A stretch of DNA of 64,000 nt from the NCBI GenBank assembly GCA_013400115.1, contig VXBP01007529.1:1-64000 (forward strand), written 5' to 3'. Position numbers and translations under genes: made by a program. Under the pieces are notes generated by a model. The model ran no database searches. It was not told the origin of the DNA and saw nothing but the letters and a program-made list of their open reading frames with translations. Source of the DNA: Rhinopomastus cyanomelas (Eukaryota; Chordata; Aves; Bucerotiformes; Rhinopomastidae). Of this stretch, positions 22,907-34,545 are shown one piece after another (within the stretch, counting starts at the first letter, position 1; every line of letters starts with the position of its first letter).

Positions 22907-23595
22907 CAACCAAGAATGAAACTTTGAGCAAAGTGTAAGTACACAATTAGCAAGAAACAGAACAAACAGAACATGAAGATTGTTTCTTATGTCTTAATTA
23001 ATGGTGCTACCTCTCCGGATAGAATCTACAAACTAGGTGGCAGGAAGGCTAGACATGTAGTTTGATCCCAGATGCTTAGAATATCAACACACTGAACGAC
23101 ATTTTCCCTTCCACTTTGTTCAGCCAGAAATTGCCCCTTCTCCTGTTTTGATCCTTAGCTTCTAAAAGAAAACAATGGCTTTTGTTCAGAGGAGTTTCTG
23201 TTCTACTCCATTTGTTTAGACTGTCAGAGCTGGAATTTGCTGTGGCTGCTTCAACAAATGAATATAAATAGGCTAATCCTTCACTTATGCATAGATGGTG
23301 TATAGTTTAATTACCACTCCTTTTAAATAAATAAACTCCTCACTTAGAATAAATAAAGTCTTTAGGATATTTCACATCATAGCTGATGCAAGTGCCCCTC
23401 ATTGTATATATAGCTGAGTAACAGTGTAGTCTCTGCTTTGAGTAGTCTAGAAACATCATACATGATCATTAATGACAAATCCATTTAACTGCCATTTCCC
23501 TCCTTTTCAAAGGATGTCAGGCATTTGCTGCAGCTCACGTGGGATTTTTTGATATGTACCTCCTCACCTTCTTGGCTGCCTGCAAATTCCAGCAG

Positions 23596-23896
23596 GTGTC
23601 AGGAGGATGGAGCCAGGCTCTGCTCAGGGGCATCTCATGACAGGACAAGGGGCAATGGGTGTCACCTGGAACATTGGAGGTTCCACATCCATATGAGAAG
23701 AAACCTCTTCCTGGTGAGGGTGACAGAGCCCTGGAAGGAGCTGCCCAGGGGGGTTGTGGAGTCTCCTTCTCTGGAGATGTTTAAAACCCACCTCCATATG
23801 TTCCTGTGTGACTGGATCTAGGTGATCCTGCTGTGCAGGGGGATTGGACTGGATGATTTTTCAAGGTCCCTTCCAATCCCTAATGTTCTATGATAC
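23596..23896 (+). repeat. CR1 3' end (subfamily A)
   Basis: Forward copy from GTGTCAGGAGGATGGAGCCA to TAATGTTCTATGATAC. Confidence 0.9.
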
Positions 23897-24405
23897 ACAT
23901 CTCGATTTAGACAGCTTCTTAACACCATTCTTGCAGAATGCTCTAAGTCAAAGGATTTAAGAATCTGCTCAACCGCTGCGCGTTTTTGGACACTGGGTAA
24001 TCAAAACGAATGATTACGAATGAATTCTAGGAAGACAGTCTTTGCACCAGAAAACAAAGAATTCTCAAATCAGTTTAAATGTTCATTAAGACCTCTCAAG
24101 TGTTCATTAAGTGTTCATAAAGCAACTAGCTAAGATGTGCACACGCAGCTAAATTAGAAAAGGAATAAAAACCCAAGACAGTGTATCTACTAACCAAAAC
24201 AAATATTTTACTAAGTAATTGCTTTCTGGTAAGCAGAAGCAAGTGAAAACAGGCTTAGAATAGCAATTTTTATTCTTTCTGCTACAGATTTAAAAATATA
24301 GTTATTAGAATATTATAAAGCAATATTAAGTGCATACGGCCTTGATACTTGTTTTCAGCAGGCGTTTTGTAACGGGTAACATTCAGTTCTTCAGACTAAT
24401 TTCAT

Positions 24406-24411
24406 TTTATT
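24406..24411 (-). terminator. candidate LACTB2 polyadenylation signal
   Basis: AATAAA on the minus strand, 285 bases past the stop codon. A second AATAAA at 24269-24274 is an alternative. Confidence 0.5.
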
Positions 24412-24544
24412 AACACAGTACCTGTCTGGTTATTTGTAAAATTCCCGTGGAATTTTACATGGAAAAGAAGATGAGAATCTTCAGTTAACTGGCAGTAACA
24501 CTGCTTTGAAATTGTTCTTTAAAAAGGAAGAATTAGTTTTTATG

Positions 24545-24619
24545 TTGCGGCAGGGGGACTGGACTGGATGATCTTTCGAGGTCCCTTCCAATCCCTAATG
24601 ATTCTATGATTCTGTGATG
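24545..24619 (+). repeat. CR1 tail inside predicted LACTB2 3' UTR
   Basis: Forward tail from TTGCGGCAGGGGGACTGGAC to the terminal ATTCTATGATTCTGTGATG repeat. Confidence 0.9.
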
Positions 24620-24695
24620 TTCTCAGAGCTTGTACTTATGTATTTCCATGCAGCAGCTGTGCAGATAGAAATGTTCTTGAGCAAACCTGTGTCCG

Positions 24696-27600
24696 TTATA
24701 AGTTGTTTTTCCATCTGACTTTGGGGTGCGTCTCATGTACTGTGAAGTAAAAAAAAGACCAAATTAGTCATGAACTCGTACACACGGAAACATGAAATTG
24801 CCTCAAACTTTACACAGACAGATAAGTGCAGGTTATCTTTTACTTAAAGTATTGAAATATAGTGTTTTTCAGGTCAGTGCAGAGTTCTAACAGAAGGTGA
24901 GAAACATTACCTGTCTCACAATATAACCTAGCAGTACAAATATTAATAAAAATGTGTTTAAATATCATTTCAATGCAGTGTTGAGGTGATTTGGTCTAGG
25001 TGGTCCTGCTGTGGCAGGGGGATTGGACTAGATGATCTTTCAATGTCCCGTCCAATCCCTAATGTTCTGTGATATGGTTAAGGGGTGAGCTTGTAAGGTA
25101 GGGTAGACGGCTGGACTTGACGATCCCAGGGGTCTTTTCCAATCAGAGTGATTCTGTGGAATTATCTTAAGTTCAGAACATTCAAATATCTAGATATGAA
25201 GAAATTTGAGGTAGCTGAGCGCTTGTGTTGCATCTTCTGAAATTTCTCAGAACTTAAGAGAAAAAAAACCTGGGCCTCAAAGTTAAGAAGCGTCAAGTTT
25301 GCTTTATTTCGTATTTATGATCTTTTGAGGTCCTTTCCAACCTGTAACATTCTGTGACATTTTAGTCGTTATTTAAGACTATTATATGACTCTATTTATT
25401 ACCAGATGATTCCATTGTGTATTGTTATTATTTAATTGAAGTTACAAAAGTTGAGTACCAGCATAAACTGCAATCCCTAGACTGGTGAATTAGCGGTTGC
25501 AGCAGCCAGCCACCAACCTGCATTAGGCAACTCTTGCGTGAGGTTGTAACGCGCCTGTCGCACTCATTACAGATCCTGACAACGTGTTCCTTTGCAGAAG
25601 TAGTTTGCCACAAATAAGCAGTGTTACCATCACAACTCAATCCTTCCATAACGGGAACAAAACGTGAAATACTGCAACTCGGATTATGTTGAGAGGACAC
25701 GGTACTAAACCCAATGACTGAGCACCATGAGTGTGTGAGCGCTTGGACACTACATGCTCAGAACCAACAATCTGTTTTCCTTAATAGATGGCCTTAGTTT
25801 GACCTGAAAGACTGACACAGGGAGGGAGCTGGGTGTCTTTAGCTTGGAGAGAAGGAGACTGAAGGGGTGACCTCATCGATGTTGATAAATATGGGAAGGG
25901 TGGGTGTCAGGAGGATGGAGCCAGGCTCTGCTCAGGGGCATCTAGTGCTAGGACAAGGGGTAGTGGGTGTGAGCTGGAACATAGGAGGATCCACATCAAT
26001 ACGAGAAGGAACTTCTTCACAGTGAGGGTGACAGAGCCCTGGAAGGGGTTGTGGAGTCTCCTTCTCTGGAGATGTTTAAAACCCGTCTGGACGTGTTCCT
26101 ATGCAACTGGATCTAGGTGATCCGGCTGTCTTGGGGGGATTGGTCTGGTCCCTTCCAATCCCTTATGTTCTGTGATTCTGTGTAGGGCCTTCTCTACATA
26201 ATTCAACTTCAAACTGGCTGAAGGACAGCTACTGCAACTAATTGTGGGTCTGCTGGTTTTTGTCCCCCTACCTGACAGAAGGAATCCACTAGAATATAAT
26301 GAGAAACAGCACATAAAAAACCAAAATGAGCATTACCCTTCTCCCACCCCTCCCATCCACAACTTACACACTTTCCCTTCTTTTTCCAGCTTGGTCAAAT
26401 GGACTAGGAGGTTCTTCTCTGCCGCTGGAAGTAAATGCTCAGGGATCTCCTAATAGGAACACAAATAAACATCTCTCAATTGGTTTTACTGTTTCCAGGA
26501 TATGGAATTCATGGTTTATTAACACAGCTCTTCCAGCTCTTCCATAGAGCAATCAGTTAGTGACATAATTAATTAACAGCAAACTGAAGTAAGTAAGTCC
26601 ACTACACTAGTTAAATTAGCAGTCTGGTAGCCTTTTTGTTTACTTTGCTTGTGTTTTGCATCATCCCTTTGTATTACACAAGACGTGGCCAGCAAAGCAG
26701 CGTGTTCCCTTCCGAGCTGGGTTTGCCTTGGCTTGTCAGTGTGGCTGAGCCTTTTTAAAGCTGCATTTTTCCACAGACACCCATTGCTCCTATGACAGTA
26801 TTTCCATGGGTTAAGTATAATTTCACAAGTAGTATTTTTAAATAATTTGATCACTTACAAAATGTAACAGCCTCAGGAGGACAAAACATCTCTTAAAATT
26901 TGTCAGTGCTCATTAGGTAAAAAAAACTTCTCTCAAAAGCCCCCTTTTCAGCTCTACTATCCTAAAGTAAAGCCTTCTTTGTAAAACTTAAAATGTGCTT
27001 CTCCAAATTTCCTGGCAGGAAAATTCACTAGCCAACTAGATCAATAAATTGTGAATCTTGAAAGAGCTTTGAAAGAGGATACTTAATTGTAATGTGAAAG
27101 CTTCAGTAGCACTGAAAACAGAACAAGTGTTTTGTGATTTTAAAGACACGTGAATGGCTTTATACTTAAAAAAAGATGCTGCTGTTCAGGCAGGAGATCC
27201 TGCTCTGGCAGGGGGATTGGACCAGATGATCTTTCAAGGTCCCTTCCAATCCCTAACATTCTGTGATCAGTCACAGGGAACATTCCATCAGCCCTGCAAA
27301 ATGTTCAGTATGACACGGTCATTCTTTTGGAAACTGCAGAGGAGCAGAACTGTGAAAAATGAGATTGGAAGCTGTTACAGACCTGTTCACAAACCACAGC
27401 CAGTGGCAACTTTGGCACCTTTCTCACAAGCAAATGCTGTATCTCTCATCTCTGCCTCCTACAAGGGGCAACCCCCACAGCATGTGTACAACTTTCTGGC
27501 ATGATGTAATGAAGAAGCAGCAAGAAAAGTAGTCTTACAGCTGTGTCCTGACTCATGCAAGCTACCCAAATTCTGAGCACAGTATCTGTCTCTGTGGAAT

Positions 27601-30600
27601 TGCATTTACCTGCACCCACCTGCACACTGACAAATCGGGAACTCAGTGTTTTACCAAACCTTTCAGGAAATTCCAAACACACTTTGACAAATCAACAGGA
27701 ATCACTCACACTTTTCCCTTGGAGCCAAGCACTTTCTTTTGGCTTGGTCCTATGAAACCGGACCTTCTAAGACAGTGAAACATGTTCATAAGAAGCATGT
27801 GGACTCCATTCCAATGAAGTGCTTCAACAATACAACTGGAGCAGAAATAGATTCTTTTCCTTTTCTGAAAAGCCCCCATGGGCTGCACTCAACCACTTAC
27901 ATCAAACATTATGAACTGCACGTTTCTCTTTAGTTCAGTCTACAAACTTTTAATCATCACCTTGTATACTATCTTTACGAGCTCCGAGGACGTGTATGAT
28001 TTTGCAGCATTGTTCTTGAAAACATTCAGAATTTGTTCTTCACGTGCCATTCGGTGAGAAATGTAGCCTTGAATTCTAGTGTTTGCATCCCGTACGACTG
28101 GGCCATGACCTGAATCAAAACACACGTACCAGAGCACTGTTACTTACATTTGGAATGAACTATGCTCCTGAGTAATCAACTCATTCTTACGTAAGCCTTC
28201 CTAAGAAGGAACTGCTTCGTGGTGGGGGAGACAGAGCCCTGGAAGGGGCTGCCCAGCAGGGCTGTGGAGTGTCCTTCTCTGGAGGATGTTTAAAACCTGC
28301 CTGGATGTGTTCCTGTGTGACTTGATCTAGGTGGTCCTGCTCTGGCAGGGGGATTGGACTGGCTGATCTTTCAAGGTCCCTTCCAATGCTTAATGTTCTT
28401 TGATTCTGTGACCACCTGCTCTAGTGACCACTTTACAGTAATTTTTTCCTGATGTCCAGTCTGACCCTCCCCTGTTGGAGCTTGAAGCCCTTCCCTCTGG
28501 TTCTGTCACTATTTACCCGTGAGAAGAGACCAGCACCAACATCTCTAAAATGTCCTTTCAGATAGTTTTAGAGTGATGAGGTCTGCCCTCAGCCTCCTCT
28601 TCCTCAAACTAAACAGCCCCAACTCTCTCCATCTCTCCTGAGATTTATTCTCCAGGCCTTTCCCCAGCTTCACTGCCCTCCTCTGCCCTCACTCCAGCCC
28701 CTCGATGTCTCCCTTGGACTGAGGTGCCCAAAACTGGACCCAGTACTCGAGATGCATCCTCACCAGTGCTGAGTACAGGGGGACAATCACCTCCCTGCTC
28801 CTGCTTGGCACACATTAGCTAAGACAACCACTTGACAGTTTTGCAGCTTACCATAATGAATTTTTGATTAACGTGTGCTGCAAAGGACAGACCCCTGTGA
28901 AAAAAGCACTACTAAGCTACTCGCACTGGTAGTGTGCGCGAGGATGCAAAGGTCCCCAAGAACAATGCTTATTTTTGTTCCTGGGTTAACATGAAGGTGC
29001 ATGGGCCCAGTAACACATAAGAAACTCCAATTAGCTGTATGATTGCAACAGTGAAAGATTTTGGCCTCTGCAGGCTTTCAGCACAGACATGCAAATGGAG
29101 ATATCTGGGGAGGGGAAGACTTTTATCACTGAAGCATTTAAGTCTTGCAAAGCACCATGTCATAAAGTCAGCTTAGCACTGGTCTTGTAAATAAGTAATG
29201 AACTTGAATAGTTAGATCAGGGTCAGACTCTGATTAACAGGTGAGACAGCTCAAATGATGTTAAGTGGGAGGACAGGAGAGGCTCTGCACCTGGCATGGA
29301 GATAAGTGCTTTGTAGTGAGAATGAGTAGTGAGACCAACAGAAGGACCATGACAGACACTAAGTATCTGTGAAGCTGAGGAAGCTGAACCACTTGAGGCT
29401 GTTGCAAATCTTCTAGTGAGAGACTTAGTTCCCCTTTCTTTGACTTCTCCCTTCCCCTCTCCTCTCCCTCACACTCCAAGTTCAGCATCTAGTAACTTCA
29501 GTAAACTTGATTTCTTTACTCTCTGAGTTCAACACCTGGTAGCTTTAGCAGACTTGATTTCTGCGCAGACATACTGCGTAAGCCTCCCTCAACTTGACCT
29601 GAAAGAATCCACTCCCTTTCCCTTCTCTGATCAATCAGAATGTGACAGTTAGGAATGGTACTTGATTGTGGTAAGAGATCTCAATTTCTTGCAGATGATA
29701 TTAAAAAGTGATATAAAACAGAGAAGTTAAAAATACTTCCACTTACCTGGATATATTAAATCTAGTTTCATTCCCAGCAACTTTTTCAAGGTTTTCATGT
29801 AGTCATACAGGTCTTCAATTACTGTTGTTCCTTCCCCTAAAATACAGTCACCAGAAAATACAGCATTTTCTTCTTCTAGATGTAAAGCCATGTGATCATC
29901 CGTGTGTCCAGGTGTATATAAAATTCTGTTTAAAGAACAACAGAAAAGCCTAAGCTGTATAAAGAGAATGGTGAGGGTTTTTTAGTGAGTGTGTGTGTTG
30001 GTGTGAGGCAGACTGGTTTTCTGTCTCAGTCTCTTTCAAGCTAACAATATGCTGTCTTGCAAAAGTCCTTTCAAACTAGCACCTACAAGAAGTACTTATT
30101 TAGACTGAGAAGTAGTATGTAAAATCCTGTTTGATTTTCCTAGAGGAAATATTTTTCAGGAGAAACATTCTTAATTTCTCCAGAGATGAAAAACTAAAGG
30201 CTAATTCCTGATAATGGACACTCATAAAAAGCCCAGTTCCTTCATACAAATGTACCCTGCTGGATGATGACAGGAACTCAACGTGGGTGAGTCTTGGAAA
30301 GATCAGATCTGTGGTTGGGCATCCAAAGTGAGGATACACATGTGTGTTGGAAATCTGAAGAAAAAAGTGATCCAGGGCACTCACAGAAATGGCTGTTTAC
30401 CTGAGCGTGGCTCCCTCCGTCTGTATCACATCTCCATCTTTCAGATAACAGTACTTATGTCCTCCTTTGATTTCTTCTTCACGGTGAGGGACACGAGGAA
30501 GCTTACTGATGCGATACTCAGAGTCTACTCAAAGAAAGCAAAGAAAAAGCTGTTTCTTTTTCACTCCAAAGCTAATTCCCAAGAATCACTGAACATTAGG

Positions 30601-31445
30601 GATTAGAAGGGACCTCAAAAGATCATCCAGTCCAATCCCCCTGCCAGAGCAGGATCCTGTAGCTCCAGTCACACAGGAACATGGCCAGGATGGTTTTAAA
30701 CATCTCCAGAGAAGGAGACTCACACAGAAGCTCTCAGCAAAAGTGTTTCCTTGCTAGGTAGGTGACACCTTCAAGAATATTTAAGTATCCCTGGCCTACC
30801 GTTGGGGATGTCTGCACAGATGTCAGGTATTCCACCGGTGTGATCGTAATGCCAGTGCGTCACCAAGATTTCTTGAATTGAGATGTTGAACTCTGACAGC
30901 GCCTGCTTTAAACAGCTGATGTATTCAGGGGTAGATGGCTCCCCTGTATCAATAAGGACTCTTCTGCGTTTGGACAAAAACAAAAGCAACACGTAAACCA
31001 AGAGTCACACAAGTGAGACTTCATGCAGCTGTTAAACGATGGTGAGAACCCAACGTTGTGCGGAGATGCTGTAATACAGGCTGTCTCCATGCTCCCTCCC
31101 TGATACTCCAGCCTCGTGGCCTAACAACTCGCAAACAGCGATAAGATTTCGCGTCCAACCCCGGGCAGGTCCCGCTGCTGCGCCGAGCACCCCCCGCCTC
31201 CCTCAGGAAGTGCCCGTCCGGCTGCGGCTGCACAGCCCGGCCGCCCCCGCCTCCGGCTGCTGCTCCCCAAGGCTTAACCCGTTATCGCTGACTCTCCCCA
31301 CCCGGCCCCGAGCAGGTCGTTACCTGGGCCCGGTGCCCACCAGATAGGTGTTGGTGCCCTGCAGGGTCATGGGCCCCGGGTTGCAGCCCAGCACCCGCAG
31401 CACCCGCGACGAGAGCTGCTCGATCCGCGGCAGCAGCGACACCAT
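24696..31445 (-). CDS. LACTB2: LACTB2, beta-lactamase-like protein 2, mitochondrial endoribonuclease (7 coding exons, complete)
   Basis: LACTB2 is a metallo-beta-lactamase-fold enzyme. The mammalian protein is a mitochondrial endoribonuclease acting on single-stranded RNA. Coding exons on the minus strand, first to last: 31324-31445, 30800-30963, 30401-30524, 29747-29925, 27961-28109, 26368-26449 and 24696-24739. They sum to 864 nt, giving 287 aa plus TAA against 288 in human as I recall it. All introns are GT-AG and phases close. The protein starts MVSLLPRIEQLSSRVLRVLG. Metal ligands are all visible: THWHYDHTGG with H77, H79, D81 and H82; PGHTDDH with H144; SGDC with D163; and PGHG with H198. 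The winged-helix-like C-terminal region (EIPEHLLPAAEKNLLVHL) follows, and the last exon is tiny (14 codons plus stop, ending VRWKNNL). Exons 6 and 7 are too short to stand out as open frames and were placed by family similarity and splice phase. No disabling change was seen. In gene order it lies between TRAM1 and, in mammals, XKR9. Confidence 0.97.
24993..25160 (+). repeat. CR1 subfamily A tail followed by subfamily B tail, LACTB2 intron 6
   Basis: A forward A-type tail (24993-25074, ending TAATGTTCTGTGATA) is followed immediately by a forward B-type tail (25075-25160) with GAGCTTGTAAGGTAGGGTAG and ending GAGTGATTCTGTGG. Confidence 0.85.
25320..25361 (+). repeat. very short CR1 tail remnant
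   Basis: About 40 bases: GATCTTTTGAGGTCC followed by TTTCCAACC and ATTCTGTGAC. Confidence 0.7.
25829..26182 (+). repeat. CR1 3' end in LACTB2 intron 6 (subfamily A)
   Basis: Forward copy from GAGCTGGGTGTCTTTAGCTT to TATGTTCTGTGATTCTGTG. It lies about 185 bases downstream of the exon 6 donor. Confidence 0.9.
27192..27268 (+). repeat. CR1 tail in LACTB2 intron 5
   Basis: Forward tail from CAGGAGATCCTGCTCTGGCA to CCTAACATTCTGTGAT. Confidence 0.9.
28204..28411 (+). repeat. CR1 3' fragment in LACTB2 intron 4 (subfamily A)
   Basis: Forward copy from AAGGAACTGCTTCGTGGTGG to AATGTTCTTTGATTCTGTGA, about 100 bases from exon 5. Confidence 0.9.
28446..28806 (-). repeat. CR1 3' fragment in LACTB2 intron 4 (subfamily B)
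   Basis: Reverse B-type segment from TTCCTGATGTCCAGTCTGAC to CACCTCCCTGCTCCTGCTTG. It lacks its 3' tail. Confidence 0.85.
28807..29746. other. LACTB2 intron 4, unique part
   Basis: About 940 bases without a recognisable exon or repeat. A purine/pyrimidine-rich stretch with CCCCTTTCTTTG and CCCCTCTCCTCTCCC lies around 29,430-29,470. Confidence 0.4.
30584..30726 (-). repeat. CR1 tail in LACTB2 intron 2 (subfamily A)
   Basis: Reverse tail from GAATCACTGAACATTAGGGA to the CTCCAGAGAAGGAGACTCAC segment, about 60 bases from exon 3 and 75 from exon 2. Confidence 0.9.
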
Positions 31446-31780
31446 CTCCGCGGCTGCTCCCACCGGCGGCCCTGCCCCACCGCGACGGAAGCTGCGAGCG
31501 CTCCTCCTCCGCCTCCAGCGCCGCCGGGGCCGGCGCCTTCCGCCCGACCTTGAGAGGGGCTCGGCCTCAGCGAGGGGATCGGCCTCAGCGAGGCGGAGCC
31601 TCCCGGCCCGGCCCGGCCCGGGGACCGGCAGGGGTGCGGTCAGGCCGCACAGCCTGTGGTGGTGCCGTGGAGAGGAGCTGGTTCTGCTCTCTGGCGGGTC
31701 GGTGCCTCGCTGCTGCGGAGCCGAAGGCCAGCCCGGGCTCTGCTGGCTCCCTCCGAAAGCCGGGAGGAGTCTGGTGTAGG
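31130..31780. promoter_or_regulatory. LACTB2: CpG island and LACTB2 promoter
   Basis: A GC-rich, CpG-dense block surrounds LACTB2 exon 1, with repeated CGGCCCGGCC and GGCCTCAGCGAGG motifs near 31,561-31,620. In mammals this promoter is shared head-to-head with XKR9. A plus-strand start site here is possible, but no XKR9 exon was recognised downstream. Confidence 0.75.
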
Positions 31781-31911
31781 AGGAGCTGCGGCTTTATTCT
31801 CCATCTTCCAGGGAGTGGATGAGCTGCGGGGGGCTTACAGGAGATACGTAGGTTCAGCATTTCAGAGGAAATACGGGAGCATCCAGCCATCTAAAGGGGT
31901 GAATGAACTGG

Positions 31912-32345
31912 AGGCATCTCTTGTGAGGATAAGCCAGGAGAGCTGGACAGCCTGGAGGAGAGAAAGCTGAGAACATCTCATCCGTGCCTAGAAATACCTG
32001 GAGGGAGGGCACAAAGAGGACAGAACCACGCTGTCCCGCGTCAAACAGCCAATGTATTCAGGTGTAGCTGGCTGCCCTGTATCACAGCATCACCGTGGTT
32101 GGAAAAGACTCCATGGATCATCGAGTCCAAGGACTCAAAAAAGGACTCTTCTACGTTTGGGCAAAAATAAAAGCAACACACAAACCAAAAGCAAGGCAGT
32201 GACACAGTTTCGTGTCCATGCAACAGTTAAATGATGTGAAGAACCTAACGTTTTGTCAGTGGTGCCCAGTGACAGGACCAGAGGCAATGGACACAGTTGG
32301 AGACTGAGGAGGTACCCTCTGAACATCAGGAATGACTGTGAGAAT
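31912..32345 (+). repeat. older CR1 3' region interrupted by a LACTB2-derived segment
   Basis: CR1 sequence of a chicken-like older type reads CAGCCTGGAGGAGAGAAAGC and AATACCTGGAGGGAGGGCAC up to about 32,041. It resumes at 32,256 with TCAGTGGTGCCCAGTGACAG and continues to about 32,345. The intervening 213 bases are not CR1 but a copy of LACTB2 sequence. Confidence 0.75.
32043..32255 (-). pseudogene. partial LACTB2 copy: 5' part of exon 2 plus intron 1 edge
   Basis: This segment aligns with the gene's own 30910-31060 in the same orientation. Shared blocks include ATGTATTCAGG, AAGGACTCTTCT, CGTTTGG and GTTAAA. On the minus strand it covers the first 54 bases of exon 2, the AG acceptor and about 97 bases of intron 1, with scattered substitutions. 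A roughly 56-base CR1-like piece (about 32085-32140, with GTTGGAAAAGACTCCATGGA and GATCATCGAGTCC) interrupts the exon part. It cannot encode a functional domain and is a fragment, not a gene copy. Confidence 0.8.
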
Positions 32346-32899
32346 TTTCCTCTCTTTACAGTACCAGTAAGTGAAGAAGAAAGATAATTTAAACCAAAAT
32401 TAAAGCAGGTAATACTGTTGTGACCAATATAGCCAATATAAGGATTTCAAATATCTAATTGTTTTATAGTTAGATAAAGTTGAAAGACCTTCAAGATAAT
32501 CAAGTCCAACTGCCAGTCTTATATATTACTTGTGATCATAGCAATACAGAGCACAAGAGTGTTTGGTGAGATCTCATGTCTACGTATTTTTTCATTATAG
32601 CTTCAACCTTCTTTGTGATCTGGGGCCATTTCTAGAACCTGAATGGGGGAACAGGACAGGTTCCCACTGTTTTCTGAAATAAAGCTTAAACAGATCTTTG
32701 GTGTCCTGCCACGGGTACTGTAAGCATCTCCCTTTTGCTGTCCTCAGTCAGAGGACCTCAAGAAAAGGGAATTCCTGTTAGCTTTTCCATGTAGACTTTC
32801 ATTACAGTGGTTTCTCATACAGTGGGTCATCCTATCTCAGAATCACTGTAGCAGGGAAGACAAGAAAGCACATTAATTGGCTCTAGACCTATTTCATAT
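32346..32899. other. unique intergenic sequence upstream of LACTB2
   Basis: About 550 bases with a diverged CR1-like remnant near 32,470-32,515 (AAAGTTGAAAGACCTTCAAG and AAGTCCAACTGCC) and otherwise nothing recognisable. Confidence 0.4.
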
Positions 32900-33125
32900 C
32901 ATCATAGAATCACAGAATCATTCAGGTTGGAAAAGACCCCTGGGATCATAGAGTCCAACCATCAACCCTACTCCACAAGTTCACCCCTCAACCAGATCCC
33001 CCAACACTACATCTAAGCATCTTTTAAACTCATCCAGGGACTCCACCACCACCCTGGGCAGCCCATTCCAGTGCCTGGCCACTCTTCCAATGACCTCTTC
33101 ATACAAAACAAAGCCCTGCTTCATC
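32900..33125 (-). repeat. CR1 3' fragment (subfamily B)
   Basis: Reverse B-type copy from ATCATAGAATCACAGAATCA to CAGTGCCTGGCCACTC. Confidence 0.9.
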
Positions 33126-34385
33126 TAGGCCTAATGTTCAAATAATAAGCTTCATACATATCCTTTATGTTCCTCAAGTACTCTTAAAACTCATCTTCCT
33201 CAGTTCATGCGTTGTGTCTGACCTCATCATTTTAATCTAACCGCGACTTGAAAACCAGTTTTTTCTAAGTATGACCATTACATCTTACAAGAAGTATTTT
33301 AATAAGTTAAATAAAAATAGCACACAATTCCTTCCTGTTTTGTCTACTGTCAGCCCTGGGTAAGAGGGACAGCGTTCGACAGAACTGTTCTAATTACCAT
33401 CCTCATCCTCAACGTGCCGTTTGATGGCCTGCGTGAGCTCCCTTGACAGACCACAGATAGCACTGATTTATGAAGCCATAATTAGGTTTCCAATAAACAT
33501 TTGTCAAAATAATGTATTCATTCAAACCAAAGCCTTCCTTATTTATCCATATAAAAAAGCACTTAACTTTGAACACAGAATTGTCTGACATCAAAAACAC
33601 TCCATAAACGGGGGAAATTTATGAAGACACAGTAACAGAGAGCGATTGCAAGTTCGTTTTAACCCTTGAGTGTACCGAGTTCCACCTCTTGCTTGTTACT
33701 AGCACTACACACATCTCACAGAACATTAGGGAATAAAACATAGTTAGAGGAAGTGCTCTCTTTTCCCAAGCCTTTTCTGGAAGTCCTGTGCATCCCTCCT
33801 CTCTCAGTGCAGTTTTAACTCCCTGCTTTGTGTCAGTTAACGGCTTTCTGATTACGAGTCAGACAAACCTGCTCCAGAGTGCGTCAGTGTGACTCTCTGG
33901 GTCAGTGACGTGAGCACGAAATACGCCGCTCCTCCTGACGGGAAGTTCTCGTGCTGCTGGGGGGCTTGCTGCTCTGAGCTAAAGACAGCCTAGCAAATGC
34001 ATCACGAGTGGGGCCCTTCCCATCCTTTATCCCCAGATCGCTCAATTAGTTTTGTCATGATTGTCTGCCCCGTGTGTTTCTGGAACTGGATTAATACTAT
34101 TAATATCTTCTTGTCACAGACCCAAGGATTCGGGGTTGTTTATTTTTGCTTGAGAAGAGTAAATCAACTGACTAATGTTGACGAGTAGCATGCCGAGCGT
34201 TTCAACATATGAAATGCTAGTTACAGCTTTCAATATTTTTCTGATGTTCAATGTTTTTTGATGTTCAGCAAATAACTGCTCCTAAGATTCTCCTCTGCTC
34301 TCAGTGTCCTAAGTACTCAGAAAGTTAAAAGTATGTGGCCATTGTTCTTCTACAGCTAGGAACTGTAGAACTGATACAGAGCGTA
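33126..34385. other. 1.26 kb of single-copy intergenic DNA, no gene seen
   Basis: Largely unique DNA. It contains a TGACGTGA element (CRE-like) at about 33,906-33,913 next to a small CpG cluster, and no splice-supported coding exon on either strand. Confidence 0.4.
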
Positions 34386-34545
34386 AGATTTAAGTGTCTA
34401 TGTAAATTTAGTGGTTAATGGGTCTTCAGAATCCCAGAAAGTTAGACTCCACAACCTCCCTGGGCAGCCCCTTCCAGGNTGTAAGATTTAGGTGTCTACG
34501 TAAATTTAGTGGTTAATGTGTCTTCAGAATCCCAGAAAGTTAGGG
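34385..34545. repeat. short duplication around the N at 34479
   Basis: The sequence TAAATTTAGTGGTTAATG plus TCTTCAGAATCCCAGAAAG appears on both sides of the N (34,401-34,442 and 34,500-34,541). Between them, copy 1 jumps straight into the CR1 block GACTCCACAACCTCCCTGGG and stops at the N. That block belongs further inside the full CR1 that follows. Confidence 0.8.

Larger units (their letters stand above)
24400..24695 (-). other. LACTB2: LACTB2 3' UTR containing a CR1 tail
   Basis: After the stop codon, the first minus-strand AATAAA lies at 24406-24411, with another at 24269-24274. This gives a 3' UTR of about 290 or 430 bases. A forward-strand CR1 tail at 24545-24619 lies within it, antisense to the transcript. 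Confidence 0.6.

Noticed and set aside
24684..24745. Alternative reading of the last LACTB2 exon as a longer peptide beginning MRRTPKSDGK
   Set aside because: That frame does not join exon 6 in phase. The in-phase frame gives HETHPKVRWKNNL and a stop, like the known LACTB2 C-terminus.
30283..30606. 107-codon plus-strand open frame over LACTB2 exon 3
   Set aside because: It is antisense to a conserved exon and has no family features.
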